Shown here one piece after another: positions 21,539-30,618 of a stretch of 64,000 nt of DNA. The notes beneath the pieces are model-generated. The model had not been told where the DNA came from and searched no databases. It saw only the letters and a list, made by a program, of their open reading frames with translations. The stretch is from positions 33,649 to 97,648 of the forward strand of contig SHVF01000001.1 of the NCBI GenBank assembly GCA_009691135.1. Reading direction: 5' to 3'. The position numbers and the translations under genes were made by a program. The number at the start of each line of letters is the position of its first letter. The first letter of the stretch is position 1. The stretch comes from Candidatus Planktophila sp. GTDB taxonomy: Bacteria > Actinomycetota > Actinomycetes > Nanopelagicales > Nanopelagicaceae.

Positions 21539-21606
21539 GGCCCCACAATAGAACAACTTCGCGTGCGGTGCTAGTTGGTTGAACAACTAGTTCAGAGGGC
21601 ATGGTG

Positions 21607-22797
21607 CTAGTCGGCTCCATTCTCATCATCTTCAAGTCGTATTAACCGCCCCGGACGCACGCTGCCCCGCCCAAAGCGCGCCTTCGCCCGATCGATTCCG
21701 CTTTGCGCATCGCGCCAACCTTTCTCGCGCGCACCCAAGACAAGCTGTTCCGGTGAATCCTGCTGCAAGTTCTCAAGTGAAACCCCGACCAGACGCAACC
21801 GCGCACGTTCTATCTTTAAAGCAAGATAGAGGGATTTAACGACCGCATAAATTTCGTGGGTGCTATCTATGGGAAGTGCCAACGTCTTTGAGCGATTAAT
21901 AGTTGAGAAATCCGCAAAGCGCACCTTTATCGAAATGGTCTTTGCAAATAGCCCTTTCTCGCGCAGCCGAGCAGTTGATTTTTCAGTCATGCGCAGAAAC
22001 TCTTGCAATATCTCAATCGGATCATCTAAATCATTTGGAAAAGTTTCAGCAGAAGAGATGCTCTTATCTGGTTCTTCAGGTGTCACATCGCGATAGTCGC
22101 GCCCCCAGGCTAGTTCGTAAAGTGAAGCACCTGCAGCATCGCCCAGGGCTCGAATCAAAGTTGCTCGCGGTGTATTTGCGATATCTGCAACGGTGTGAAG
22201 ACCTAAGCGTTCTAGCTGTTCGGCAGTCTTTGGTCCGACCCCCCAAATCGCGCCAACTGGCAACGGATGCAGAAAAGTTAAAATACGATCAGTCGTTATC
22301 TCTAACATTCCATTTGGCTTGCAATTTTGTGATGCCAACTTGGCAATAAATTTAGATGGCGCAACACCGACCGAACAGGTTATGCCTTCCTCTTTTTCTA
22401 CGCGTGCCCGTATGGCAGTAGCAATCTCTCGACCTGTGCCCAATAGTTTACGCGCACCAGTGACATCTAAAAAAGCTTCATCAAGTGAAATCGGTTCTAC
22501 CAGTGGCGTATATGAATTAAATATTTGCATTACTCGTTCTGAAATTTCCGAATAGCGGTGATGATCGGGTGGAACAAATATCGCTTGCGGAGCCATACGT
22601 TGGGCGCGACCAACCGGCATCGCAGCGCGAATTCCAAATTTACGAGCCGCATAATTTGCAGATAAAACTACGCCGCGCGCACCTGCTCCGACAACAACTG
22701 CTTTGCCGCGAAGTTCGGGGTGATCGAGTTCGGCAACGGATGCATAAAAAGCATCCATATCTACATGCAAAATCGTAGATTCGATGGGCTCGTTCAT
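21607..22797 (-). CDS. dinB: DNA polymerase IV (Y-family); start at MNEPIESTILHVDMDAFYASV
   Basis: HVDMDAFYASVAELD and PISLDEAFLDVTGA catalytic motifs intact; start overlaps end of dnaE2. Confidence 0.93.
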   Translation of the reverse strand: MNEPIESTILHVDMDAFYASVAELDHPELRGKAVVVGAGARGVVLSANYAARKFGIRAAMPVGRAQRMAPQAIFVPPDHHRYSEISERVMQIFNSYTPLVEPISLDEAFLDVTGARKLLGTGREIATAIRARVEKEEGITCSVGVAPSKFIAKLASQNCKPNGMLEITTDRILTFLHPLPVGAIWGVGPKTAEQLERLGLHTVADIANTPRATLIRALGDAAGASLYELAWGRDYRDVTPEEPDKSISSAETFPNDLDDPIEILQEFLRMTEKSTARLREKGLFAKTISIKVRFADFSTINRSKTLALPIDSTHEIYAVVKSLYLALKIERARLRLVGVSLENLQQDSPEQLVLGAREKGWRDAQSGIDRAKARFGRGSVRPGRLIRLEDDENGAD

Positions 22798-25700
22798 TTC
22801 GCCGCTATCTCTAGTAATTTGCGTGACCACTTTTCATAAGCCTGGCGTAGATCCCATGCACCGCTGGCGTTGATAGAGATTCCGCGATCTCCGGTTCTGC
22901 GCGTTTTGCCACGGACTAACAATATGGATGAACCATAGAGAGTGGAAGCAAATCCCTCTTGGGCGCCAGAAAAGAATGTCGAATCGGTGCAGCCATAACC
23001 ATCATCGAGAGTTAGAAAGATAACGCGTCGCCCAGAACGAACTGGCGGCGTCTGCATCGCAACTTTTACACCCGCAACCAGTACTTCGCTCTGAGATCGC
23101 AGCGAAAGCAGATCCGCTGATTTAACTGCGCCGATGGCATTTAAAAATGGGGCATAAAATTCAAGCATATGGTGGGTGATATCCATACCTAAACGTTCGA
23201 CTTCGTTACGTACTTTCTCAGAAGCGCCCATTGGTGGCAGACCACTTGCTGCAAGGTCGGGGGGTGCAAAACCAAAGACCATCTGCGAACCTGCAACAGT
23301 TGCAACGGGTGAGCGAGTTAAATCAGATAAATGCAATAACAAATCACGATGATTAATTGCGCCATTATTTAAAGAATGCACTCGATCAAGTGCGCCAGTG
23401 AGAATTAAGGTTTCAATAACTGGGTGCGATGCACCAGATCTGCGGTAAAAATCCGATAGGTCTATATAGGGGCGCCCAGCAATAATCGAAGTGACTTCCT
23501 TATCGCTGATGCCCGAAACAGATGTCAACGCAATGCGAACATGGTCACAGCCTTTCTCATCCCTTTCTACGGTGTATTGCTCCCCGGAATAATTAATATC
23601 AAGAGGCGCTAAACCAACGCCAAGTTGGCGCGCTTCATCGATCATCAAACGCTTTGGATACATTCCAGGGTCATGGGTAAGAACGCCTGCAATAAACGCT
23701 GCGGGATGATGCGTCTTTAAATATGCAGATTGATAAGTGGGCAGCGCAAAAGCTGCGGCGTGTGCTTTACAGAAACCAAAGGATGCAAAGGCGCGCAGCA
23801 CATCCCAAATTTCGGTAACAATATTTAACTCATAACCGCGCGTCGTTGCGGCAGGAAAGAACCAGTCGCAGACTTCTTGTTGGCCATCGATACTGCCTAA
23901 AGCCCGCCGTTTTTCATCGGCGGCAGCCAGTGAGATACCAGTCATCGTGGCGATAATCGAGATCACTTGTTCGTGAAAGACAACCACACCTTCGGTTTCG
24001 GCCAAGATAGAATATAGATCAGGGTGAATTATCTGCGCTGGGTTCCAGCCATGGCGGGCGTTAAGAAATGGCCGAATCATGTCGGACTTAACTGGGCCAG
24101 GGCGAAAGAGTGAAATATCAATAATTAAATCTGTAAATGTTTTAGGGGCTAGCTTGCCAACTAGTTCGCGTTGTCCGGGGCTTTCAACTTGGAAGATACC
24201 TAAGGTATGCGTTGATTGAATTAAATTATAAGTTGGCTCATCATCTAGTGGCACTGCATCTATATCTAGATCAATTTCCTCTATCCGCTTTATCTCGTGC
24301 ACCGCATGTGCGATTGTCGATTGCATACGCACGCCGAGGATGTCTAGCTTAAGTAAGCCGATTTCTTCTACTCCATCTTTATCAAATTCCACCATCGGAT
24401 AACCGCTGGCGTTAAGTTGCACCGGTGCGCGATCTAAAAGTCCACCATCAGATAGAACAACTGCGCAGGGATGCATCGCAAGATGGCGCGGCAGGCCATC
24501 GAGGCGTTGCGCCAGCGAGATCGCCATCGCAGTAAGGGGCGCCGATAAATTAAGGCAGCGAAGTTCGGGAAGTGATTTAAGGGTCGCCTCAATATTTCGG
24601 GCACGGATATGTGGCAGTGATTTAGCGATTAGGTCTATTTCGATCGCAGGTAAACCCATTGCGGCGCCCACATCACGGATGGCATTTCGTGCACGGTAAG
24701 TATCGACCATTGAAACTGTGGCACAGCGCGAGATCGCCTGCGGTGATTGCCAATCGGTATCGCCATAACGCTTGAAGACCAGATCATAAATTTCTAAACG
24801 GCGCGCAGATTCAACATCTATATCAATGTCGGGTAGCGCTCTGCGTAGCGGAGAACAGAAACGTTCCATCAATAAACCATGCTGCATAGGGTCGACCCCT
24901 GAGATACCAAGTAGATGACAGATCAGAGAACCTGCACCGCTACCACGAGCTGCTACTCGAATATTTTTAGCACGCGCCATATCGGTTATATCTGCAACCG
25001 TTAAAAAATATGGTTCATAACCAAGCGTTGCAACCGTTGCTAACTCATCATCTAAACGCACCCGGGCTTTAGCGATTGTGGCCGAATCGTTATAGCGCCA
25101 ATTAATTCCTGATTCACAGCGAGTGCGCAGCAGAGCGCGTATTGAGTTAGCCGAATCGGCGCCGACTATGTGTGCTTCAGGTAAGTGAATGCCACCTAAA
25201 CCAAGATCGCGTTGCGGTGATAGGAGCGCGCGTTCGGCCCATTGGCGCGTTGTCTGTAGAAGTTCACGTGGTGTGCGCTCCCCTGCTGCGCGCGCTATTT
25301 CGGCGGCGAGTGAAACCATCTCATCGTTTGATTTTAAATATCCTTCTGCATTGCGACGTTCCAGATGGCGCTGATGCAACGGAACTAATTGGCGCGCACA
25401 ATCAAGAATGTCAGCAACCGGCCCATCGGCGGCATCGCGCATGCGCACCGCATTGGTTATTACTGCATCAATATCGTGATCGCGCGCAAAGATTAATGAG
25501 CGCCCAGCATGCGCTGTCGAAAAAGGCCCGTTGCCCGCAACCAGGTGTGAAACGCAATCAATAGCGTGGTCGCCAAAGAGTGGCCTAGTTTTATTAAATA
25601 TCTCAAGTGCTATGTCGCTGCGGTGCATAGCAAGTGCTTGGCTAACTGGTGATTCAGGGCCATGAAGCAAATGCAGTTGAGTTGAGTATTGGCTAAAGCG

Positions 25701-26075
25701 TTGTAGCAGATCTAAAGTCAGGATCGGTGTGCGATCTGCAGTGTTCATATTTAAGCCACTTAACAAACGCACCAAAGCGCGCCATCCCCCATCGCCATGT
25801 GCCAAGACGGTAACCCGCGGCAGATCTTTAGTAGGCGCACTTTTAATATTTGGATCTGCCAGTAAATCAATTGCCAGATTAATGCCGATAATTGGTGCGA
25901 TACCAAATTCCAGACATGCGCTAGCAAAACGAATTGCACCAGATAAACCATCGCGGTCTGTCAGAGCCAGCGCCGGTGATTCAAATTGCGCAGCCCGTTC
26001 TACAAGATCGCGCGGCTGCGTTGTTCCGTATTTAAGTGAGAAAGCACTTGATGTGCGCAGATGTATAAAACTCAT
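22794..26075 (-). CDS. dnaE2: Error-prone DNA polymerase III alpha-like subunit DnaE2
   Basis: 1093 aa; PHP-like FIHLRTSSAFSLKYGTTQP with HxH lost (DnaE2-like); PDIDIDVES and KLDILGVRM catalytic regions. Confidence 0.92.
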   Translation of the reverse strand: MSFIHLRTSSAFSLKYGTTQPRDLVERAAQFESPALALTDRDGLSGAIRFASACLEFGIAPIIGINLAIDLLADPNIKSAPTKDLPRVTVLAHGDGGWRALVRLLSGLNMNTADRTPILTLDLLQRFSQYSTQLHLLHGPESPVSQALAMHRSDIALEIFNKTRPLFGDHAIDCVSHLVAGNGPFSTAHAGRSLIFARDHDIDAVITNAVRMRDAADGPVADILDCARQLVPLHQRHLERRNAEGYLKSNDEMVSLAAEIARAAGERTPRELLQTTRQWAERALLSPQRDLGLGGIHLPEAHIVGADSANSIRALLRTRCESGINWRYNDSATIAKARVRLDDELATVATLGYEPYFLTVADITDMARAKNIRVAARGSGAGSLICHLLGISGVDPMQHGLLMERFCSPLRRALPDIDIDVESARRLEIYDLVFKRYGDTDWQSPQAISRCATVSMVDTYRARNAIRDVGAAMGLPAIEIDLIAKSLPHIRARNIEATLKSLPELRCLNLSAPLTAMAISLAQRLDGLPRHLAMHPCAVVLSDGGLLDRAPVQLNASGYPMVEFDKDGVEEIGLLKLDILGVRMQSTIAHAVHEIKRIEEIDLDIDAVPLDDEPTYNLIQSTHTLGIFQVESPGQRELVGKLAPKTFTDLIIDISLFRPGPVKSDMIRPFLNARHGWNPAQIIHPDLYSILAETEGVVVFHEQVISIIATMTGISLAAADEKRRALGSIDGQQEVCDWFFPAATTRGYELNIVTEIWDVLRAFASFGFCKAHAAAFALPTYQSAYLKTHHPAAFIAGVLTHDPGMYPKRLMIDEARQLGVGLAPLDINYSGEQYTVERDEKGCDHVRIALTSVSGISDKEVTSIIAGRPYIDLSDFYRRSGASHPVIETLILTGALDRVHSLNNGAINHRDLLLHLSDLTRSPVATVAGSQMVFGFAPPDLAASGLPPMGASEKVRNEVERLGMDITHHMLEFYAPFLNAIGAVKSADLLSLRSQSEVLVAGVKVAMQTPPVRSGRRVIFLTLDDGYGCTDSTFFSGAQEGFASTLYGSSILLVRGKTRRTGDRGISINASGAWDLRQAYEKWSRKLLEIAAK

Positions 26076-26353
26076 ACCTGTTTAACGATCCAAGAACCTG
26101 TGATCTCATCGCGTTCGAGTTCAAAGGTCTTGAGCGCACCGATTGGTGCAGCTTCTACTGTCCACAAAGCGCGAGCGCCATCATCAGGGCGATATATGCC
26201 ATCGCTTACGCGGTTCCACCAACCACCTGCTTCACACCAACGCGATAGAACAGTGTGGATGCGAAAGCGTTTTCCACGAAAGGTAAATTCGATAGGCGTT
26301 GCCGCTCCATCGGAAGTGACTTCATGAGCTGGTGTTACCTCTGGGACTGACAT
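26072..26353 (-). CDS. Small DUF6504-like protein (start MSVPEVTPAHEV)
   Basis: RGKRFRIHTVLSRWCEAGGWWNRVSDGIYRPDDGARALWTVEA; 4-bp overlap with dnaE2. Confidence 0.75.
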   Translation of the reverse strand: MSVPEVTPAHEVTSDGAATPIEFTFRGKRFRIHTVLSRWCEAGGWWNRVSDGIYRPDDGARALWTVEAAPIGALKTFELERDEITGSWIVKQV

Positions 26354-26384
26354 TTTTACGGGCCTTTTGCCTTCCTGTGGATAT

Positions 26385-26400
26385 TCGAACAAGTGTTCGA
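26385..26400. promoter_or_regulatory. LexA/SOS box
   Basis: TCGAAC-AAGT-GTTCGA, matching actinobacterial SOS box consensus TCGAAC-N4-GTTCGA, 31 bp upstream of the DUF6504-like start. Confidence 0.88.
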
Positions 26401-26451
26401 AAACTAGCCCAAGGCCCTGACATTGGCAAGACGCGCCCCTATCCACGCTCA

Positions 26452-26475
26452 AGATAGTTGAAAGTTCAACTATCT
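26452..26475. promoter_or_regulatory. Perfect 11+2+11 inverted repeat (operator candidate) upstream of doxX-like gene
   Basis: AGATAGTTGAA-AG-TTCAACTATCT. Confidence 0.7.
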
Positions 26476-26538
26476 CCCCTACACTTGCCTGAGTCAGAAC
26501 ACAGACCAATCAAAATAGAAAAACTAACAAGGAGATCC

Positions 26539-26967
26539 ATGGACGCAGTACTCGTAATCGGCCGAATTCTTTTCGCGCTTATCTTCATCACATCAGGAAT
26601 CGCTCACTTCGCAAAGCTGGAAATGATGACCGGCTATGCAAAGTACAAGAAGTTGCCTGCTGCAAAGATCGGCGTAATCGCAAGCGGTCTCTTCTTCCTT
26701 CTAGGCGGAATCTACGTAGCACTTGGCTTCTGGGTTGACCTCGGCGCGCTATTGCTCGCAATCACGTTGGTGCTTGCCGCGGTTATCTTCCATAACTTTT
26801 GGAAAGAGACAGATGCAACTACCAAGCAGAACGAAATGATCGCTTTCAACAAGGATCTAGCCCTTGCTGGCGCTTCCCTAATCATCTTCGCCATTATCTA
26901 CAGTGGCGCTGTTTCTGCTGATGCTTTCGGTCCACACATTGGAAACATCTCGTTCTTCAACAAGTAA
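26539..26967 (+). CDS. DoxX family membrane protein
   Basis: MDAVLVIGRILFALIFITSGIAHFAKLEMMTGYAKYKKLPAAKIGV; ggagatcc SD before ATG 26539. Confidence 0.88.
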   Translation: MDAVLVIGRILFALIFITSGIAHFAKLEMMTGYAKYKKLPAAKIGVIASGLFFLLGGIYVALGFWVDLGALLLAITLVLAAVIFHNFWKETDATTKQNEMIAFNKDLALAGASLIIFAIIYSGAVSADAFGPHIGNISFFNK

Positions 26968-26982
26968 GCAATCCCTTACGGC

Positions 26983-27010
26983 AAAGGGCTCCCAGAAATG
27001 GGGGCCCTTT
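26983..27010 (+). terminator. Rho-independent terminator after doxX-like gene
   Basis: AAAGGGCTCCC-AGAAAT-GGGGGCCCTTT, 11-bp stem with one G-T pair. Confidence 0.75.
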
Positions 27011-27035
27011 CGCATTTCGGTGGCAGTATTAAGAA

Positions 27036-27776
27036 ATGGAGACCGCACTTGCGCTAATCGCCGGTGGATTTATCGGCGCCGTACTTGGCTTTGTTGGTGC
27101 AGGTGGCGCCATGCTCTCGGTTCCGATTCTGATGTACGGCTTTGGCTTTGATCCCAAACCAGCAACTACTGCTGCTCTTGCTGTTGTATTACTAGCAGCG
27201 CTTTCCGGGGTAATTCCCAAAGCAAGGAAGAAGCAAGTTCTCTATCGCGATGCCTTTGTGATTTGGGGTATCGGATCAATTACCAACTTAGGTTTTTCAT
27301 CGATCGTTGATCAAATACCGGATTCAGTTATTACAACTGGTTTTGCCGGCGTCTTGCTCTTGGCGGGTTCATCAATGCTGCGTCCACCAAAGCTCGATGA
27401 ACATAAACGAATGCCGCTTCCAGTGTTAATTCTTATGTCTTTGTTCATCGGAACAATAACTGGACTCTTTGGCATCGGTGGTGGATTTCTCGCAATCCCA
27501 GTTCTGGTTCTCTACTTTGGCACTCCGCAAATTGTGGCAGCTGGAACTTCGCTCTTAATTATCGCTGCTAACTCGCTGACTGCCTTCATCGGACATCGCT
27601 CGCAATGGGGCGATGTGCAATGGCATATCCCGATCTTGATGGGAGCATCCGCAATTGTCATTGCCCAAGTTGCATCACAACTCGCTCACAAGACCTCACC
27701 AGTTGTACTTCGCAAAGCGTTTGCCTACCTGCTCTTTGCGATCTCCATCTTTACCTTAATTCAAACTTATCTTTAA
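27036..27776 (+). CDS. TauE/SafE family sulfite exporter-like permease
   Basis: GGFIGAVLGFVGAGGAMLSVPILMYGFG and GLFGIGGGFLAIPVLVLYFG repeats. Confidence 0.9.
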   Translation: METALALIAGGFIGAVLGFVGAGGAMLSVPILMYGFGFDPKPATTAALAVVLLAALSGVIPKARKKQVLYRDAFVIWGIGSITNLGFSSIVDQIPDSVITTGFAGVLLLAGSSMLRPPKLDEHKRMPLPVLILMSLFIGTITGLFGIGGGFLAIPVLVLYFGTPQIVAAGTSLLIIAANSLTAFIGHRSQWGDVQWHIPILMGASAIVIAQVASQLAHKTSPVVLRKAFAYLLFAISIFTLIQTYL

Positions 27777-28984
27777 GGCGTAACTTTCTTTATTCCGCGC
27801 GATAAATAACCCGTAAGAATTAACATCGCAACCGGATAGATCATGCCGATTGAAAGATTTGTGTATTGCGCAATAATTCCCGTAACAGTTGGACCAAAGA
27901 AGAAGCCAGCTATTCCGATGACGCCAACGCGCGAGATCGCAACTGCGGGTGCGATCCCAGGAGTCTTGCTCGCCGCCAAAATAAATGCCGGAAACATTGG
28001 ACCAATGCCAAGTCCTGCGGCAATGAAACCAATATTGACAATTATTAAGGCCGGGATTGGGTAGGTATCTGACATCGGAATTGCAATCAACATTGCGATC
28101 CCCCAGATAGCTCCACCTAAGTAACCACCTAATTGCACCAAACGCGCTGGCCCAAAATGATCTAGCGCGCGATCACCAAGGAAACGACTAACGATCATGG
28201 CCAGGGCAAAGGATGCAAAGGCAGATGCGTAAACACCTTTTTCATATCCCATTTCATCGCGCAATAAGATCGCGCCCCAATCACTTGCCGCACCCTCACC
28301 AACCAAACTAGAAAGCAAGCCAACGCCTAGCAACCAGAGCGGCATCACGCCTTTTCCAAATAGCGGAATTTTTGACTCGTGCTCTTCATCGCCTTTATGG
28401 CCATCAATCGTTCGTGGCAGTAAGTAATAAGCGGCTATCAAATAAGCAATAAGGGCAACTACGGCGATGGCAATCAAATTATCGCGCGGTGAAACATGGC
28501 GAGAAATAAGACCGCCGACTACGGTAGTTAAGAATGCACCGGTACTCCACATCGCATGAAATGAAGACATATGACGCCTACCTAAAATATTCTCGACAAC
28601 AGTGCCCTGAAAGTTGTAACACATATCAATTAGTGCATAACCAAAACCCATTGTGTAAAGCGTAAGAAATAAAGTCAGAGCGTTAGTTGCCAAACCCATG
28701 CCAGCCAGCCCGGCGGGCATAATAAAGACGCCCACAAAAATTGTCCGTTGAGAGCCATACATATGCATAAAACGCCCAGCTAATTGCGCACCCGTGATGG
28801 ATCCAAATGTGCTGCCCAATAAAACAAAGCCGAAGGCGCCATTTGATAACCCGATTGCATCTTTAATTTCCGGGATGCGAGGTACCCAACCCATCGAAAC
28901 CGTGCCGAGCAATAAGAAGCAGACCCATAAAGAATTGCGTGCTAATTTGGCACGATGTACTTGATCAAGTGCTCCGAGAGACAT
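27773..28984 (-). CDS. MFS transporter
   Basis: Polytopic; WVPRIPEIKDAIGLSNGAFGFVLLGSTFGSITGAQLAGR; start at MSLGALDQVHRAK. Confidence 0.88.
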   Translation of the reverse strand: MSLGALDQVHRAKLARNSLWVCFLLLGTVSMGWVPRIPEIKDAIGLSNGAFGFVLLGSTFGSITGAQLAGRFMHMYGSQRTIFVGVFIMPAGLAGMGLATNALTLFLTLYTMGFGYALIDMCYNFQGTVVENILGRRHMSSFHAMWSTGAFLTTVVGGLISRHVSPRDNLIAIAVVALIAYLIAAYYLLPRTIDGHKGDEEHESKIPLFGKGVMPLWLLGVGLLSSLVGEGAASDWGAILLRDEMGYEKGVYASAFASFALAMIVSRFLGDRALDHFGPARLVQLGGYLGGAIWGIAMLIAIPMSDTYPIPALIIVNIGFIAAGLGIGPMFPAFILAASKTPGIAPAVAISRVGVIGIAGFFFGPTVTGIIAQYTNLSIGMIYPVAMLILTGYLSRGIKKVTP

Positions 28985-29006
28985 TTGCCAAGGGTATCCT
29001 GCACCC

Positions 29007-29495
29007 ATGGATGGCATCTTAGAAAAGGCAGCGGTAAAGCGTTTTATTCAAGCCGCCATTGATCTCGGAGTAAATGGCCAAGTCACCGTTCTATCTGATA
29101 CCGCCCGCACTGCAGTCGATGCTGCCAACGGCCTTGGAATTGAAGTCGGACAAATTGCCTCTTCCCTTATCTTTAAATTGCCATCCGGTAATCCACTTTT
29201 AATTATTACTAGCGGACGACACCGAGTTGATACCGAACTTGTTGCAAAGAATTTAGGAATCGCTGAACTCGGCCGCGCGGACGCGAACTTTGTAAAAGAT
29301 GTCTCTGGTTACTCAGTTGGGGGCGTAGCTCCACTTGGTTGGATAAATCAACCTGAGAAAATACTTATCGATCAAGCGCTCAACGATTACGAAATTGTTT
29401 GGGCAGCATCTGGCCATCCACACGCTGTTTATCCAACTTCTTTTGCTGAGTTAATTACCTGTACAGGTGCAACACCTATGGTTGTTGGCGATTAG
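29007..29495 (+). CDS. YbaK/EbsC-type aminoacyl-tRNA deacylase domain protein
   Basis: IASSLIFKL, SGRHRVDTELVAKNLG, GYSVGGVAPLGW. Confidence 0.9.
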   Translation: MDGILEKAAVKRFIQAAIDLGVNGQVTVLSDTARTAVDAANGLGIEVGQIASSLIFKLPSGNPLLIITSGRHRVDTELVAKNLGIAELGRADANFVKDVSGYSVGGVAPLGWINQPEKILIDQALNDYEIVWAASGHPHAVYPTSFAELITCTGATPMVVGD

Positions 29496-29890
29496 CCAAG
29501 TAGTTCAGATAATAACTTTTCGACTCGTCCCTTGATGTCATCGCGGATTACGCGAACAGATTCGATTCCCTGTCCTGCAGGGTCATCCAACACCCAATCT
29601 TCGTAACGCTTACCGGGGTAGAACGGGCAGGCATCACCGCAACCCATCGTGATAACGGCATCTGATGCTTGCACAGCCTCTGGTGTCAAAATCTTTGGTG
29701 TGTTATTTGCAATATCGATTCCGAGTTCAGCCATTGCTTCAACGGCAATTGGATTGATTGACTCTTTAGGAGCAGAGCCAGCAGAGAGAACTTCTACGCG
29801 ACCTTGGCCAAGTTCGCGCATAAATCCTGCAGCCATTTGCGAGCGACCGGCATTGTGCACGCAGACGAAAAGTACTGATGGTTTACTCAT
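29492..29890 (-). CDS. arsC: Arsenate reductase ArsC (LMW phosphatase fold)
   Basis: VLFVCVHNAGRSQMAAGFMREL; MGCGDACPFYPGKRYEDWVLDDPAG. Confidence 0.9.
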   Translation of the reverse strand: MSKPSVLFVCVHNAGRSQMAAGFMRELGQGRVEVLSAGSAPKESINPIAVEAMAELGIDIANNTPKILTPEAVQASDAVITMGCGDACPFYPGKRYEDWVLDDPAGQGIESVRVIRDDIKGRVEKLLSELLG

Positions 29891-30552
29891 TCTTTCCCTT
29901 TGCCTTTGACGCTAAGTGATTGGCTCAGCGCTAGCCCCAACACCGCGCCAATTAATTGGGCAGCAATAAATGGAGCAATGGATTTTGGTGCAATTCCGGC
30001 AAATGTATCTGACCAACCTCTCGCGAAGGTGACTGTAGGGTTAGCAAAAGATGTTGAAGATGTGAAGAAATAGGCGGCGCCAATCCAACAGGCAACAAGT
30101 GTTGGTATCTTCTTATCGCGCTTTTGATCAATGGCAGCAAAAATAATAAAGATTAAGCCGGCGGTTGCGATAATCTCACTGAGGAATAGATGTCCCCCGC
30201 TTCGAACCTTCGTCGAGGCAGTGAAAACCGCAAGATCGAAGACTAGATTTGCCAGCCCCGCACCGATTAAGGCACCCACAAATTGAGCGATGATAAATCG
30301 CGCAGTCTCGGCGATCGACATCTCGCGCTTATAGGCAAGTACCAAAGTTACGAGTGGGTTAAAGTGTGCACCACTTATATCGGCCAAGAGAGTGATTAGT
30401 GCATACAAGATGGCAGCGGTGCTAAGGGAGTTAATCAATAACTGAACACCTGTGTCAGATGACAGGTTTTCTGCCATTTCACCTGAACCAATTACGGTCA
30501 TTACTAATACGGCGCTGCCAAATACTTCAGATCCAACTCTTCGAAGCTTCAT
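29887..30552 (-). CDS. MIP/aquaporin family channel
   Basis: SGAHFNPLVTL and SFANPTVTFAR NPx motifs; overlaps arsC by 4 bp; start MKLRRVGSEVFG. Confidence 0.87.
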   Translation of the reverse strand: MKLRRVGSEVFGSAVLVMTVIGSGEMAENLSSDTGVQLLINSLSTAAILYALITLLADISGAHFNPLVTLVLAYKREMSIAETARFIIAQFVGALIGAGLANLVFDLAVFTASTKVRSGGHLFLSEIIATAGLIFIIFAAIDQKRDKKIPTLVACWIGAAYFFTSSTSFANPTVTFARGWSDTFAGIAPKSIAPFIAAQLIGAVLGLALSQSLSVKGKGKE

Positions 30553-30618
30553 GGCTACATCATTACCTATCTTTGACTGTGAAAAAGCCTGTCCCACGGG
30601 GTAAAATCTCAAATTGAG

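Noticed and set aside
21581-21593. GAAC-N5-GTTC as a LexA box upstream of DUF3040
   Set aside because: Spacing is 5 nt, not the 4 nt of actinobacterial SOS boxes; it is better described as part of the TAGTTG-N6-CAACTA dyad.
25172-26085. Plus-strand ORFs (up to 130 aa) opposite dnaE2
   Set aside because: Antisense to a well-supported polymerase gene, no motifs or plausible start context.
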